A stretch of DNA of 64,000 nucleotides, taken from assembly GCA_033239525.1 (NCBI GenBank), contig BSYO01000033.1:8919501-8983500 (forward strand), written 5' to 3'. The notes beneath the pieces were generated by a model. That model saw only the letters and a list, made by a program, of their open reading frames with translations, ran no database searches and was not told the origin of the DNA. This document shows, piece after piece, positions 35,076 through 46,540 of the stretch. Both the position numbers and the translations under genes were made by a program. The first letter of the stretch is position 1. Each line of letters starts with the position of its first letter. This DNA comes from Nepenthes gracilis. Lineage: Eukaryota > Streptophyta > Magnoliopsida > Caryophyllales > Nepenthaceae.

Positions 35076-36100
35076 TAAACATGCATCATTTAAAATGCTT
35101 GCAAATGTTTTACATTTTAATTAATAAAATTATTGTTTATTTGCCCCTGCTTGTTCATGTGAATGCTTGTTCGTTTCTCTCACAAAATCGAATGACCTAG
35201 ACTACCTCTAAGTCGGGTGAGTTCCCTCTCACCTGTCACCCAACCGGCAGTGACTCAGTTAAAACCTCAGTCTTGTCATTTAGCGGCCCATACTTGGTCG
35301 ATTCTTAAACCTCGATCCCGTAAATTGAGCGGCCTAGCGATGATCAAGTTTGAACCTCGATCCCAACAACTGAGCGGCCCAAGCGCGGTTGAATACCACG
35401 GCCTAGGGGATCATGAACCAAGCGTTGGACCTCCCTATTGTATGGCCATTAAAACTTTAGGAGGCATCCACAGCATGCATGTGACAACTTCCTCCAAAAG
35501 GGACGAGCACCATCAGTCAACCATGGTTAGCGGGCTAGAACTAGATGCACAAAAGCTATGTCATCCTCTAACAGGAGAGAGCGCCAGGGATTACGTGCAA
35601 ACGACGGTCTACGACTCCACCCGAGCTCAGCGGTTGCGGCCATGAAACCCGGCAACCCAAGTGAGGCTCACTCACAGACATGCAATGACGTCCTTTTCAC
35701 GAGAAAGAGCACCACCATGCAAAATCAAATTGCTACGACATTCTCCCAAGGGAAAGAGCATGGTCAGGCTGATACACCCAAAATAAGCTTGGTGACAATA
35801 GCAACAACGCTTAACTGGAAAAACCAAAAAAATGAGGGGAATGGATGGAAGAAAAGTTTGCTATGTACACATGAACACCAACAACAATGTCCTCAATGGT
35901 CTACTTATTTCATTACAAAAATTAAGATGTACAAAGTGAGCCATCTATCCAAGAACAACAGAAAAGCAGCCTACTGATCAAAGGAAGGATGATCCTGGGG
36001 TTGGGGGCTCCCTCGCAGGCGAGATGAAGGTTCGATGGCATCCCTAGTAGATCCCAACAAATCTAATCACTATCAAACACTGGTATTCCTTGGATGAAAA
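35076..36100 (+). other. 3' region of the Tat-like element, no confirmed gene
   Basis: It holds imperfect direct repeats at about 35265-35395, with units built on aacctcgatccc...gagcggcc and a period of about 46-50 bp. Two overlapping sense frames (35217-35645 and 35558-35977, about 140 codons each) are open but have no recognisable motif, and I do not call them genes. Confidence 0.4.
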
Positions 36101-37941
36101 ATGGAGACCAGACCTGGGGCCATCAGATTCACTATGTGCTAGCAAAGACTGATGCCGGGCCAATACCTACGGTACAATGCCTACCTGACCTTGTCTAGGC
36201 TGAGGAGGTCATAAGCTCACCCTCGAGGCGAAGGTTCTCATTCGGAAGACAAGCGTAATGCCGCTCTGACTCGCGAAGGCAATCCTTAAGGGAGGAAGCC
36301 TTTACTCTAGTCTCGGACAGCTCACGTTCGAGACGGGAAGCTCACTTTACCATTACTCTAAACTCCTCCGAGTCGACATGAGTATGAGATAGATAGTCAA
36401 CGATGGCAACTAATTGGCTGACCCTCTCCTGCAACTACAAATAGAAAACCAGTTAGTTGAATGACAACAAAAGCAAGAGAAGGAGGCAAGAAGGTGCTTG
36501 GAAAATACCGCAACAAAGGAGGGCCTCTCCAAGGGCAAACAACTCGATGTGGCCTTGACTGCCTCCAGGAGCCCAAGCACTTGAGGCTCGAAGGGAGACA
36601 CCTAAGTAGCATCCGTGGCGTGGGCAGACTCCACTGCCCCCCGTACCTCAAGCTCCAGGGGCTCAAAGGAAGGCTCTTCAGTAACTTAAGCAAAATTTCC
36701 AACCTCCGTCGCCCCCTAGACCTCAAGTTCCAAGGGCTCAGGGAAAGGCCCTTCAGTAGCCTCTATGGCTCCGACTGCCTCAATCACCTCCAAAACTGCA
36801 GGCTCTGAGGGCTCAAAGCTGGGCATCTTAGCAACCACCTCGGTTGGGACATTAGCTACCCAGTCCCAGTCATCGCAAGAAGCCTCTTCAACGACGGCAG
36901 CAAGGAGGTGGGGCATGGGCTCCTCGTGTGAGGAGATAGCAATAGCGGGAACACCGTACTGAGTCAGAGTCGACACTGGGATTAGCTCAACCTGAGCATC
37001 TACCCCCTAATCGCTTATGACCAATGCAAGAAACCCAGAGGACTCACTGCCCTTGGCCAACCCGACCGCCCTAGATGCCTAGCCCGATGATGAAACGGGA
37101 GGGGAACCATCCTCCTTGAAGACCTTCCAAACCTCCGCAGCCATTCCAGCATGGCCCAGTCGTCACCGGAAGAGGAGTTAGATGAGGTCTCTTGCTACTT
37201 GGCCACCTTGTCAAAGGGCTCCCGGATGAATAGCACCCCAAGCTTCCTCCAAGACTCGACAAGCAGCGCCGGGGCTACATCAGCCCCCTCAGAGTGAGGC
37301 TTCCACTTAGCCTTAGCAAAGGGCTCCGCAGTCAGCCAATGGCCTCTGTCACGGAAGGTATTGGCGTATACACGGATAAGATCCGTCAGCGGCTTCTCCG
37401 GGTCCTCCTCCTAGTCTCCCACAATAATGACGAGAGAAGCCCGCACATTGCCCCATTTATTTGAACAGGCCCACTCAGGAGAGACTGCCAAATAAAAGTA
37501 TCGGTCCTTCCACTTCTTCGTTGAGTTCAGATTCACCCCTCAAAAATGGAACTCCGGGCGCTGGGACTTCAAAATCCAACCCATGCTCTGATTGAAGGGA
37601 AAGATTACCTTCAGTGACCTAATACTGAACTTGCAACTATAGTTACGAGCAAAAATGCTCATGGAAACCAGATATCGGACGGCGTTAGGTTGAAGCCTCA
37701 CCACCAGAGCTCCCAAAACCGTAAGGATCTCATACAGCTCCGGTGCGACCAGAAAACAAAACCCTCCCTTCAGATGGGACTCAAAAACAATGACATACCC
37801 CTCCAGCGGGGAGCACACTTTGTTATCTGCGCCCAACTGCTTGTACTCCATGGTACTCGGAATCTGATACCAACCAAACAAGGACTCAACATCGCGAGCG
37901 CAGAGAGTAGACCAAAACTTGTAAATGTTCTTGAAATCCAT
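36100..37941 (-). pseudogene. Antisense ORF with gypsy-type transposon domain and coiled coil
   Basis: The minus-strand ATG at 37941 (MDFKN) opens a frame to 37540. A single stop follows, then the same frame continues (KKWKDRYFYLAV, then DPEKPLTDLIRVYANTFRDR) with a second stop to about 37200. The pattern, VFESHLKGGFCFLV, LQPNAVRYL, KWKDRYFYL, matches the plant 'putative gypsy-type transposon' domain (Pfam PF04195 as I recall it), whose biochemical role is unknown. An acidic linker lies at 36716-36976 and a heptad-like stretch near 36200-36420 predicts a coiled coil. A TATA-like tttaaataa (reverse) lies 84 nt before the ATG. It is oriented against gag-pol. Confidence 0.6.
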
Positions 37942-38024
37942 TGATGAAGAAGCAAGAAGAGGATCACAGGCACAAAGCAACTTGAATCAGCAGGAATAGT
38001 GTGGGAAGTGGCAAAGACCCAGAG

Positions 38025-38033
38025 TTTAAATAA
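38025..38033 (-). promoter_or_regulatory. TATA-like box of antisense unit 1
   Basis: On the minus strand ttatttaaa, preceded by gagaggc, sits 84 nt upstream of the ATG at 37941. The intervening sequence is C/T-rich and ATG-free, like a plant 5' UTR. Upstream, near 38110-38120, a tgacgtgc motif of the ACGT-core type is present. Confidence 0.45.
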
Positions 38034-38589
38034 GCCTCTCCCGAGATTGAAACGACATGTAAGAGGCACGCCCCATAATGGCCATGACAAGTGTCGCACC
38101 ATGGAGATGTCATAGCACGTCAATCACACATCGTTGGCAATGATCACCTGACACTGCACCTCCCTACACAGACGGTTGACCTTGACATTTAGTAATGATG
38201 GCTTGACAGATTTGAGTCGACCAATCGACAAAACAGCATGCAGGTTCCAAGACCCTAACGCCCTATTTCCCGAAGTGGCAAACTGGCAGCACACTACCCT
38301 AGCAAGCCCAAGGCCAATTCGATGGGCCCTCGTCCTAACCCAGTGTTCGGGACATCTCCGTGAGTTTGGATCACCAGAAGGATGCACCATTAGAGGTCCA
38401 CATGACCCGATTTGACGATTGTCAATAGCATAAAGCAATGCTTGAATACTCAAATCACACACAACATGTGACAATAATCAAAACAGTTTATCATATTTCA
38501 TTAAAGAATTCAGGACATACATCATAAAGGTATCTATTAGGCTCAAAATGCACAAAACACTACTGCAGCCGAGTAAGAGAGCCATCCTA

Positions 38590-39347
38590 CGGCCGAGGGC
38601 CCCTCAGAGGATGCCGCGTGAGCCCTCTACCCTCTAGCTATGAGTGTCTGATCAGTTCAGCACTATGGCTAGCTCTAGCATTCTACGAGTCCAAAAAGTC
38701 AACAGGAAAGTCAAGAGCCATCATGGAGACGATCCGCCTACAGAAGCGAACGTCCTCTTGGAACCGCCCCTCTAGTACTAGGGCCAACTCCTCAGGGCAT
38801 AGTCTAGACCTCCGCTCTTCATCCAGTCAGATGCACACATCCTGCAAATAGCTGGCCCGTCGCCAACTCTCTCAAAGCACATTCTCAAGTGAGGCGATCC
38901 GAGCTAGAGCTCGAGCATCAGCCTTCGAGAACTCTTATGCTCTCTCCTTGGACTTGGACAAAGCCGGTCTAAATAATTTGCCAGCTGTTGATTCTGTAGA
39001 GCATCACCGACTATGGCATTAACCCAACGTTCCGCTTCCACAACAGCTCGTTCTGCATGCTCAATCAACACGCAAACAGCCTCCCACAGTCGTAGGGAGT
39101 TCGAAGATCTAGAGGACTCAAAACTAGGGGGCGCCCTTAGAAACGCTAGGAGTCAAGGATTCAACGCCTCCAAATGGCACCCCTCCTCAGCAACCACCAT
39201 TCCTACCAAGTCTTCAGCTTCGACTTCCAATGATATCTCCTCGTTGAAGCTCACTTCCTCAGTTGAAGACATGGGTTCAAAGGAAGACGACAATCCAGCT
39301 GGCCAAGCCACCAGGTTAAGAATGTCAATCAAGCCTTCGTCAACCAT
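38590..39347 (-). pseudogene. Second antisense ORF, acidic then coiled-coil-like
   Basis: The minus-strand ATG at 39347 opens 64 codons that are strongly acidic (STEEVSFNEEISLEVEAED). After a stop at 39153, coding-like sequence continues in shifting frames: LWEAVCVLIEHAERAVVEAE and QNQQLAN near 39000-39110, then ADARARARIASLEN and DEERRSRLCPEELALVLEG near 38770-38930. The charged, Leu-spaced composition suggests a coiled coil resembling the C-terminal part of the first antisense ORF. No named family was recognised. Confidence 0.45.
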
Positions 39348-39440
39348 TTAAAGAGCAGGGCAAACCAAAAGGGTGGCAAAGGATTGAAGCAGAAAAGTTC
39401 GCAGCGCAAAGCTCCACATAAACGGTAAAGGAGCTAGTAC

Positions 39441-39447
39441 TTAAATA
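39441..39447 (-). promoter_or_regulatory. TATA-like box of antisense unit 2
   Basis: Minus-strand tatttaa, in the context gggctatttaagtac, lies 94 nt upstream of the ATG at 39347, a spacing like that of the other two antisense units. Confidence 0.45.
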
Positions 39448-40054
39448 GCCCATGCCCTAGTCTAAAACCGTGCGTTTAAAAATGCTGAAATAGCATGCCC
39501 TTTTATCAGTGACATCATAACATGTGATGTGGCACTTTCCATCACAATAAATGCACTTTGACGCTCAGATTGACACAACGGTGACGCAACTAGCTATCGA
39601 TACCCTGGCGCATCACTCCTCCCTAGATGACGGACTGACAGCACATGGCCCTGGCAGACTTAAGGTTGGTTTGACTGGCCACATCTCGACAAAGTGTCAG
39701 GACAAGCCGCCATGAGTCGAACCGCCAGAATACCAAATTTCCAATAGGGCCGAACTATCAAACTGACGATGCCCGAGCAGTCAAAAGCAGCATCGGAAGA
39801 TTTTAATCATTCAAATTACGCAAGAATATTAGAGCTGTGTGATAGAGACAAAAAAATGCCCGATAGTTCTATTCATTATTTCTTTTACAAAGTAGAAAAT
39901 TTACATCAGTAGATGTAGAAGGTAATAATAAGTAAAAAATGCACGACGCAACGACCCGGTAAAATTTACTTAAATGGGTTCGGGGAAGACAACCGCATTG
40001 GGAAGCGAGACGCAGCTGTGTTCCAAGGGACTATCTTCCCATCAACCGTCCCAA

Positions 40055-40530
40055 CTAGAGAACGGGCGTGGTAGGAGTGAATGGAAAGACATCCCTTGCG
40101 AAAAGCGGAGCAAAACCACACCACCCTCGCACAAGAGGCCCCCCTCCCGGAGATCCTTCATCGAGACTAGCCGTGCCGATGGAACCAAGCCAAACCCGAT
40201 AAGGTGACATAGCCCTATCCCGAGTAAACTCTAGAAGCACCTCCTCCAGCGCATTCAAAAGCAACCCCACCAAGGGCAACCGAAAGTGGCGATGCTCGCC
40301 ATGGGCTCGAGAGAAAGTCAGTGGGCTGGAGCACCTGGCCTTCAAAGTTCCTCCAACACTGAACAACCAAATGCCAAAAAGAGGAGGGAGATAACGGTGA
40401 CCCTATGGCCAGACCACCCTTGTTACAGCAAGAGAACAGTCCAAGTGGGGAGATCGCGGCAAGCTGCAAATGCTCCTTTGAATCTCTCAGAGCTCCAGCC
40501 GATCCTAGCTAATGGCAGCGCAGGCTTCAT
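40055..40530 (-). pseudogene. Third antisense unit, short broken frame
   Basis: The minus-strand ATG at 40530 begins MKPALPLARIGWSSERF and stops after 36 codons. An overlapping frame from 40366 is open for 103 codons (LLPLV-like hydrophobic start, then LLNALEEVLLEFTRDRA). No family was recognised. Its promoter-like box lies 74 nt upstream. It may be a decayed gene or only an antisense leader. Confidence 0.35.
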
Positions 40531-40603
40531 GCCCACTCCTATCTCTCGTATCGTTCAATTAATAGATGAGTGGTTGATGAAGCGAAGCGCAACAAGCCCT
40601 CCA

Positions 40604-40610
40604 TTTATAG
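40604..40610 (-). promoter_or_regulatory. TATA-like box of antisense unit 3
   Basis: Minus-strand ctataaatgg, a strong match to the plant TATA consensus, lies 74 nt before the ATG at 40530. Confidence 0.5.
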
Positions 40611-40832
40611 CCAAAAAAGCAGATCGATGAGCCATGATTGTCGGGAATCGCACCTACCAGTGTTATCCATAGAGAATTAATAGCTCTAAAAGATCATTCC
40701 AAACAGAGCACCAAATCGCTAAGCACCCGTACAAAAGGACACAGAGCGCCTCAAAAAGAAACACTTGAAGGCGACCATTGCAGTAAACATCCCATCATTA
40801 GGCACGTCGGGAACTGGTGATGCCCAACTACC

Positions 40833-40847
40833 CGGCATGGGGGCTAG
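40833..40847 (+). promoter_or_regulatory. Polypurine tract of the Tat-like element
   Basis: cggcatgggggctag immediately precedes the 3' LTR start at 40848. A purine run followed by the LTR is where plus-strand DNA synthesis is primed. Confidence 0.6.
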
Positions 40848-41834
40848 TGATTGGTTTTGTAATCTTATGGGCCGACCTAAAGAAGAGCCTGCCCATCGGA
40901 ATGCCTAGGGGGTCGAGGCCCGACGAGATCCTATGAGGTGTGAGGCCGAGGAGACGCCATGACCAGCCCAGTCACGGCCCAGCTCACGAAGAGTAGACAA
41001 AGACAAGCACCAAACAGGCTCAGTGGACAGCCCAAGTGGTCTAGCCAATCACGACACAGAGAGCCCTCCAACCTGATCGTCAATAGTCTGGTCGCAGCAG
41101 CATGTGCGTACACGCGACACCTATAGCCACCGGCGGAACAGTTTGACAGATATTCGGTGAAGATCACCAATTGTTACACAACTGCCCCAAAACAATAACT
41201 GACATCGGCTGCCTCTATTGTCGCTAGGATAGTGCGACGAATCCTGTTGGGACGGCTGTCATCAGCCTTGGCACCAAAGACACAATGACACCAATATTAC
41301 AAATGCCCTTCACCCCTGCCGGTGAAGGGGGAGAGGATGATTTTAGCCACCACTTGCCCAAGGAGAATGATTATTACTCTTGATTGTCCAAAAAGAGCAA
41401 TGTGCGTTCTCTCTAAAAAGTTGATTCCTTCTGAATGTATCCACCGTAGCCAAACCCTCTAACACTATTTATAAGCCGCTCCCCGACGAGTGTAACTGCC
41501 GGAGCCAAGCTCTCGGTCATCACCCATAAGCCGCTCCTCATCGACCGCAAGCACCAGAGTTAGGACCTCCACCATTATTCTCATTCCCTCCACCTGTGTA
41601 TCACTATACCCTGCATCCTTCATCTTTCTCTTTTTTTAAAAGGATTTTTTATATAAACGTAAGAGAATAAATAGAAGAATAAATCTCATCAATTCCCTAA
41701 CCTCTTATTTGTTCATTGTATTACGTAGGACCCAAATTACCAAAGATGAAAACCAAACCCACATAAGTTGAATCACCGTGAAGAATCAGAAGACTCCCTA
41801 ATCCATACAAATAATTCGAATCAGTGATGCATCA
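40848..41834 (+). repeat. 3' LTR of the Tat-like element
   Basis: 987 bp, starting tgattgg and ending catca, followed by the TSD aaaat. It is the uninterrupted partner of 19654-20139 plus 25548-26053, and shows the empty insertion site gaagggggagagga of the nested chromovirus at about 41330-41343. Confidence 0.9.
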
Positions 41835-41839
41835 AAAAT

Positions 41840-43560
41840 TAACTACCAACATTCATTAATAAAACTTTTAACCTAAAAATGATATCATTTCTAACCCATG
41901 ATGCCCCAACTTGTCCTTGGACACCAACAGCCGATGCTTCAAGCTACCACCATCAATCACCAAATGACACACCGACCACTGACGATTATTTATTGACCAG
42001 CTGCATCTCAAGCCTCCATTATCATTTGCCGTCTAGGGCACCTCAATCACAAAACAACAATTATTAATTTGACAATGTCATCCACCCCTTCACCAATCGC
42101 TAGCCAACAATGCCTCGAGCCTTAGAGTATGTCCCAAACAGCACCCCCCCAACCATAACCACACCATCAATCACCAGCAAACATTCTTAAACCCACCGCT
42201 AAAAAAATTTATAAATTAAAAACAAATCAAATATAAACACTTTCTTAATCGTGAAATATCACCATGTGTAAAATCATTACAACTAATAAATGTAAAATAT
42301 CCACTACAAATGAACTGAGTTGTGATAATTAATATTTTCTTAGACATACCAAACCTTTTAAATATTACAAATCATTTTCTTTAAAAATATTATCCATAAA
42401 ATATGAAAAGCATTTTCTATGAATATATTTTCTATAAAAAATAATTTCTATTTGGTAAATATTTTCCACAGAGATAGAAAGCCTAAAACAAGCTCCCTCT
42501 TCATTGAAACAAGATAAAAATTATATATAAATGATTTGAAGAAATCCTTTAAACACCCTATCGACACCTTTAAATAATGTCATATTTCATTCATTCATTC
42601 ACATTCACACTAGCTGGACTACATAAAACTAAATTGGTAGATGAGACGACATTATAGTGGATGGCTGAAATGTGACCATATAACATTACTCAAAAAAATA
42701 AAGCCAGATCCGAAGCAGTTTGTGAACCATTCATCTGTACCAGCAACGCCAAAAATTGCACAGCCAGCACCTCCACCATACCCAGATTAGGAAGAACAAG
42801 TATCCAATGACACCATATATGACAATGACGTACTATCCCAAACCAAGACTTACTGCAGATCCAGCATCCTGCATGTGGACATGTTTTATCAGCCCATGTA
42901 GTATGTACTGTCTCTTAAAGATAGCAACTTTGTTGTTCTATTTGATCTTAAAGGTGAGCCTCCACACAATGGTAGAACCATCGTCACATAAGTTGATATT
43001 ACGGGTTTGAATCGTAAAATCAATCTCTTAATAATATAAGATAAAACCACATATAACAGACTCAAAAATGGTACACAACATTTAATTGGGGTCCCCTTTT
43101 TTTTTGGGGGGGGGAGGGGAGAGGGGGATTTAAGGACTTTGATTCAAGTGAGGGACTGCAATGTTCCCTTATCACGCAACCAAGATCAGCTCACTAAAAA
43201 TACCAGCATTGCAGATCCTCAGCTGATGAACCGGACTAGTGATGTTGCAGCTCATTCCAAATAGTAGCAGAAGCTAACCAGATAAGCAAAGGATGTGACC
43301 AATCAACTTAATACAACAAAAAAGCCAAATCAGTAAGTTGCTGATGCAAATGTTCCAGTTCAACGGCAGCAACTGGTTGACACAAACTTCGCAACAGTTC
43401 AGATTATGCAATATTAGTTCTATCAGTTAGCATAGTTGTTAGCTCATCAGTTAGTTCATTTGCAGACAACACAGAGCCACATGTATTCTGAAATAACTAA
43501 ATCATAGCCCGTAGCTTCCTAAAAGGACAACTTCAATGTAATCTGGATATGAATATGAAA
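41840..43560. other. No gene recognised
   Basis: AT-rich DNA with short frames only. A pyrimidine/purine switch (t-run then g-run) lies at about 43099-43125. From about 43200 the sequence has the look of an old repeat but I could not place it. Confidence 0.5.
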
Positions 43561-44002
43561 ATACTGATTTTCCATATGAAATTCTCTTCCAATTCCTGGA
43601 ATCTCTCTTTCCTCTCTGAAGTCTCCCCAAACTCCCCTAAATTTCTCTTCGGTTTTTCAGAATTCTCTTCCCTTTGTTCTGTAATTTACCAAATTTTACT
43701 CAGGTAGATTACAGAGACCCTTACAAAACTTGAACATGAGACTGTTTGCCGGCACAATATAATCCAGGTATCCTGAGTATATTTTATAGCACACATACCC
43801 AGACAAACAGTGCTCATATTGTGTGCACAGTACAAATCCCATATTGTCAGACTCGAGTTGAATGTGCACTGAAATAGACACTTCTTGTATTCAAAATTGA
43901 CTAGGAACAAGAATATGACCTAACTGACTTGTAAAATAGCCATCCCTCATAGAACAAGTGTATTCATGTGTTTTCGGTGAGTTCAAGGTAGGGTGCATAC
44001 CT
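43561..44002 (-). other. Probable 3' UTR of the importin-alpha gene
   Basis: It follows the stop codon on the minus strand. Directly after the stop, taaag|gtatgc resembles a splice donor, so the 3' UTR may contain an intron. The open frames at 43686-43910 overlap and show no similarity. A clear aataaa signal was not found, and the 3' end is a guess. Confidence 0.4.
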
Positions 44003-44853
44003 TTAGCCAAACTTAAATCCACTGGGTGGAACTGGAAGTTCATTCCCCCCAAATTGAAATCGATTCTGAGAAGCATCAGGAGAAAGCAATGCCTCGTCAT
44101 TGTCATCCACCCAGTAGGTCTCCAGAATCTTGATAGCCTTCTCATATATCTCATTGTTGTCATGACTCTGAAGGTTTTCTATCTTCTCTAAACCATCAGC
44201 TTCCTCAATCATTTGGGCATAAACATTACCATCTCCTGTGGTACTGAAGCTCTTCTCAGCTTCCCCAACCTTTAAGATGTTTTCAAGACCTTCCAAGCAG
44301 ACTGTAACAATCCTTGGATCAGGGCAAGCCAACAGATCACATAATGGCTTTATGCACCCCTGGCCAACCAAAAACCTGCCACATCAATGAAATGGGTGTC
44401 CAATTTTAAACCATTAATTGAATTACAACCAAAACATTAAGAGTTGAAGGAAATTATACTTGATCTGCTCATGGAAACCACCAGAAGTAGCATTTGAAAT
44501 TGCCCAGGCAGCCTCTTTCTTTATATCAAATTCGCCATTTTGAAGCAGTTGGGCAAGGGGAGTTATAATACCACTTTCGATTACAGCCTGCATTTTCTCT
44601 TCAAAAATCAGAAGCATTCACATTTACTACTATGCTTCATCTATCATGATAGCATTTCAAAAATCTCCTTCACAGTCTCGCAAGAAACATTGATTCACAT
44701 GTAAATCCAGATTTCCTGTCCTACCTGTATCTGCTCTCTGGTTCCTGCTGTGATGTTTGAAATGGTCCAACAAGCTTCCTTCTTGATACTCTTCTTATGA
44801 TTATGCATCAGTAAGCTCAGAAGGCAAGGAAGAGCTTGATGGTCTATGACACA
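44003..44853 (-). CDS. IMPA: Importin subunit alpha, last three coding exons
   Basis: Importin alpha binds classical nuclear localisation signals in the cytoplasm and, with importin beta, carries cargo into the nucleus. Three minus-strand exons join in frame: 44725-44853 (129 bp), 44460-44587 (128 bp) and 44003-44375 (373 bp with stop), 209 residues. Introns of 137 and 84 bp have GT...AG ends. The first two exons are armadillo repeats with the conserved W-x3-[13 protein letters not shown] and [12 protein letters not shown]. The last encodes [31 protein letters not shown], then the acidic and [19 protein letters not shown] region that in this family binds the export receptor CAS, ending FQFGG...FKFG. 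Plant proteins are about 530 residues, so the N-terminal 60% (IBB domain and most ARM repeats) lies upstream, not visible up to 64000. No stop or lost splice site was seen, so the gene may be active. Confidence 0.92.
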
Positions 44854-45420
44854 CTATTGAAGGAACAGAGAGAAAATGAATACAACAACTGATAGACAAT
44901 GAATAACAACTAGACAAATACAAAGAGGCGGTCAGTAACAGAGATAAATAAATTTATAATTTTTTGACCAGGATCCAATTTTCCCTAGAAATTTCCAGGT
45001 ATCAGTAGCAAACATTAAATCAGAATAACGAACCTATTAGGAACAAACTGTTCAGACATGCCCATGCAAATCAGATATTTGTGTAGATATAGAAAAGAAT
45101 TAGGGACACTAAGTACTAACAGATTTCAATTGGAAACCAAATATTTTCACTGACAAAGGATCTCCCATCCACCTTGTCATCTAAATATAGCATATGACTC
45201 ATGACAGTTCACAGAAAACTATGATTCCGTGACCCCTCCTGGAAGAATTATAGATGTAGTAAAACTGGATTGTGTAATTTACGAATCATAGATCCAGTAA
45301 GACACAGAAGCGCAATGGAAAAATTGAAAGCTAATGAAAGTATGGCTTTCTTCAAGGAAGTGTCAGTCTTATATTCTATTAGTGAAAAGCAAAACATGTC
45401 ACTGTAGTGTCATGGAAGTA
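44854..45420 (-). other. Intron or truncated upstream part of importin alpha
   Basis: The exon at 44853 has a good acceptor (aatag before TGT), so an upstream exon ending in the TGDD...TQ region must exist if the gene is intact. I did not find it here on the minus strand or further along. Transposon DNA starts at about 45425. Confidence 0.5.
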
Positions 45421-45424
45421 AATA

Positions 45425-46540
45425 TTGCTAGTATCAAAGAAAACAATTGACACATCTCGGTATTGGGCCACCCCAATACCAAGATCCGATGCCGGTAAAA
45501 ATATTGCAACATGTCACGCTATATCGCCATATCGATCAATATCAGCAAATAAACTGATACAGGCCAATATATTGGCCGACAAATTTGGTCCTTCAAAAAA
45601 AAGAAAAACAAACAGCCATCATGCCCCTTTTTCTCTCTTCACTCACACACTTCACAAGCACAATACACCCTCCTCTTCCCTACGCAAGTTCTTCCTTTGT
45701 CACCTAATTCTTCGCATTTTTTTTTCTTTCTTCAAAACAAATACATATTACTCAAACATACAACTTAATCAATTTAAATATATATAATATTTCTAACAAA
45801 TATCTTGCAAATTTCAGGCTTAAAAATAAGATCTAAGTTTTCACTTTAGAAACCCTAAAATTACATCCGAAGTAAAATTTTAAGATCTACTCAAATTTAT
45901 ATTTAGAATTTATAGATCTATGATATGAGAGCTTAATTTACATGTTCTTACATTGAATGATGGAATTTTTTTTTCTAAAAAGAAAAATATATAAGACTCT
46001 TTGTTTAATAAAATTATGATATTGTGTAATATTAGTTGTTCATAAATTTTATTATTTTTTATTTATATTTGGGCTCTTAATACTTTTTCTAAATTGTACA
46101 TGTTTTTATGTTGAATGATGGAATTTCTATTTTTTTCATAAAAAAATATATTTTTAAGACTATTTGTCAAATAAAGTTATGATGTAGTGTAATATTAGTT
46201 GTTCATAAATTTTATTATTTTTCATTTATCTTTGGGCTCTTAATACTTTTTCTAATTTTTTTAAAGAAAGTTTTATTTTCAAATTTGTAATATTCAGTCA
46301 AAAATTTATTGGAAAATTTAGTTAGGATATTTCATATCTATTTAGGAAATTTATTTTCAGATTTTTGAGTTTGATACTTGGATAAAAAATGTAATTACTA
46401 ATTACTAAATAGTAACTACAATTAATTGCTAATTTGATTATTATTAATTGTTGAAACATGATGTATGCTTATTTTTCTTAATAAGCTTTTTCTTATATTT
46501 TATGAATTCATATTTTTAAAATTTTTACAGATATTTTAAA
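45425..46540 (+). repeat. Repeat DNA at the start of the hAT-like region
   Basis: From 45425 the sequence has cggtattgggcc...ccgatgccgg and cgatatatcg-like motifs common at ends or subterminal parts of plant DNA transposons. A direct tandem duplication of 158 bp follows (45941-46098 and 46099-46256), AT-rich and non-coding. The short frame at 45425-45787 is not conserved with anything I know. Confidence 0.4.

Larger units (their letters stand above)
19654..41834 (+). mobile_element. Large Ty3/gypsy element, Tat-like, with two nested inserts
   Basis: Perfect 5-bp target duplications aaaat flank it (19649-19653 and 41835-41839). LTRs start tgat(g/t)gg and end catca. The order is 5' LTR, primer region, gag, protease, reverse transcriptase, RNase H, a second RNase H-like domain, integrase, a 5.8-kb 3' region and 3' LTR. 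The extra RNase H and the long 3' region fit the plant Tat lineage. Two younger insertions interrupt it: 20140-25542 in the 5' LTR and 30265-33784 in pol. Removing them and their duplicated bases leaves about 13.2 kb. Every coding domain carries stops or frameshifts, so the copy is dead. The LTRs differ at many sites. Confidence 0.85.

Noticed and set aside
35217..35977. Two ~140-codon plus-strand ORFs after integrase
   Set aside because: Open but repetitive and without motifs. They could be a sense extra ORF of a Tat element, but the evidence is too weak to call.
36461..36962. Plus-strand ORFs of 115 and 65 codons
   Set aside because: They are shadows of the antisense coiled-coil/acidic reading frame on the other strand.
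19649..41839. Possible single intact retrotransposon of 22 kb
   Set aside because: The length is due to two nested insertions proven by their own TSDs.
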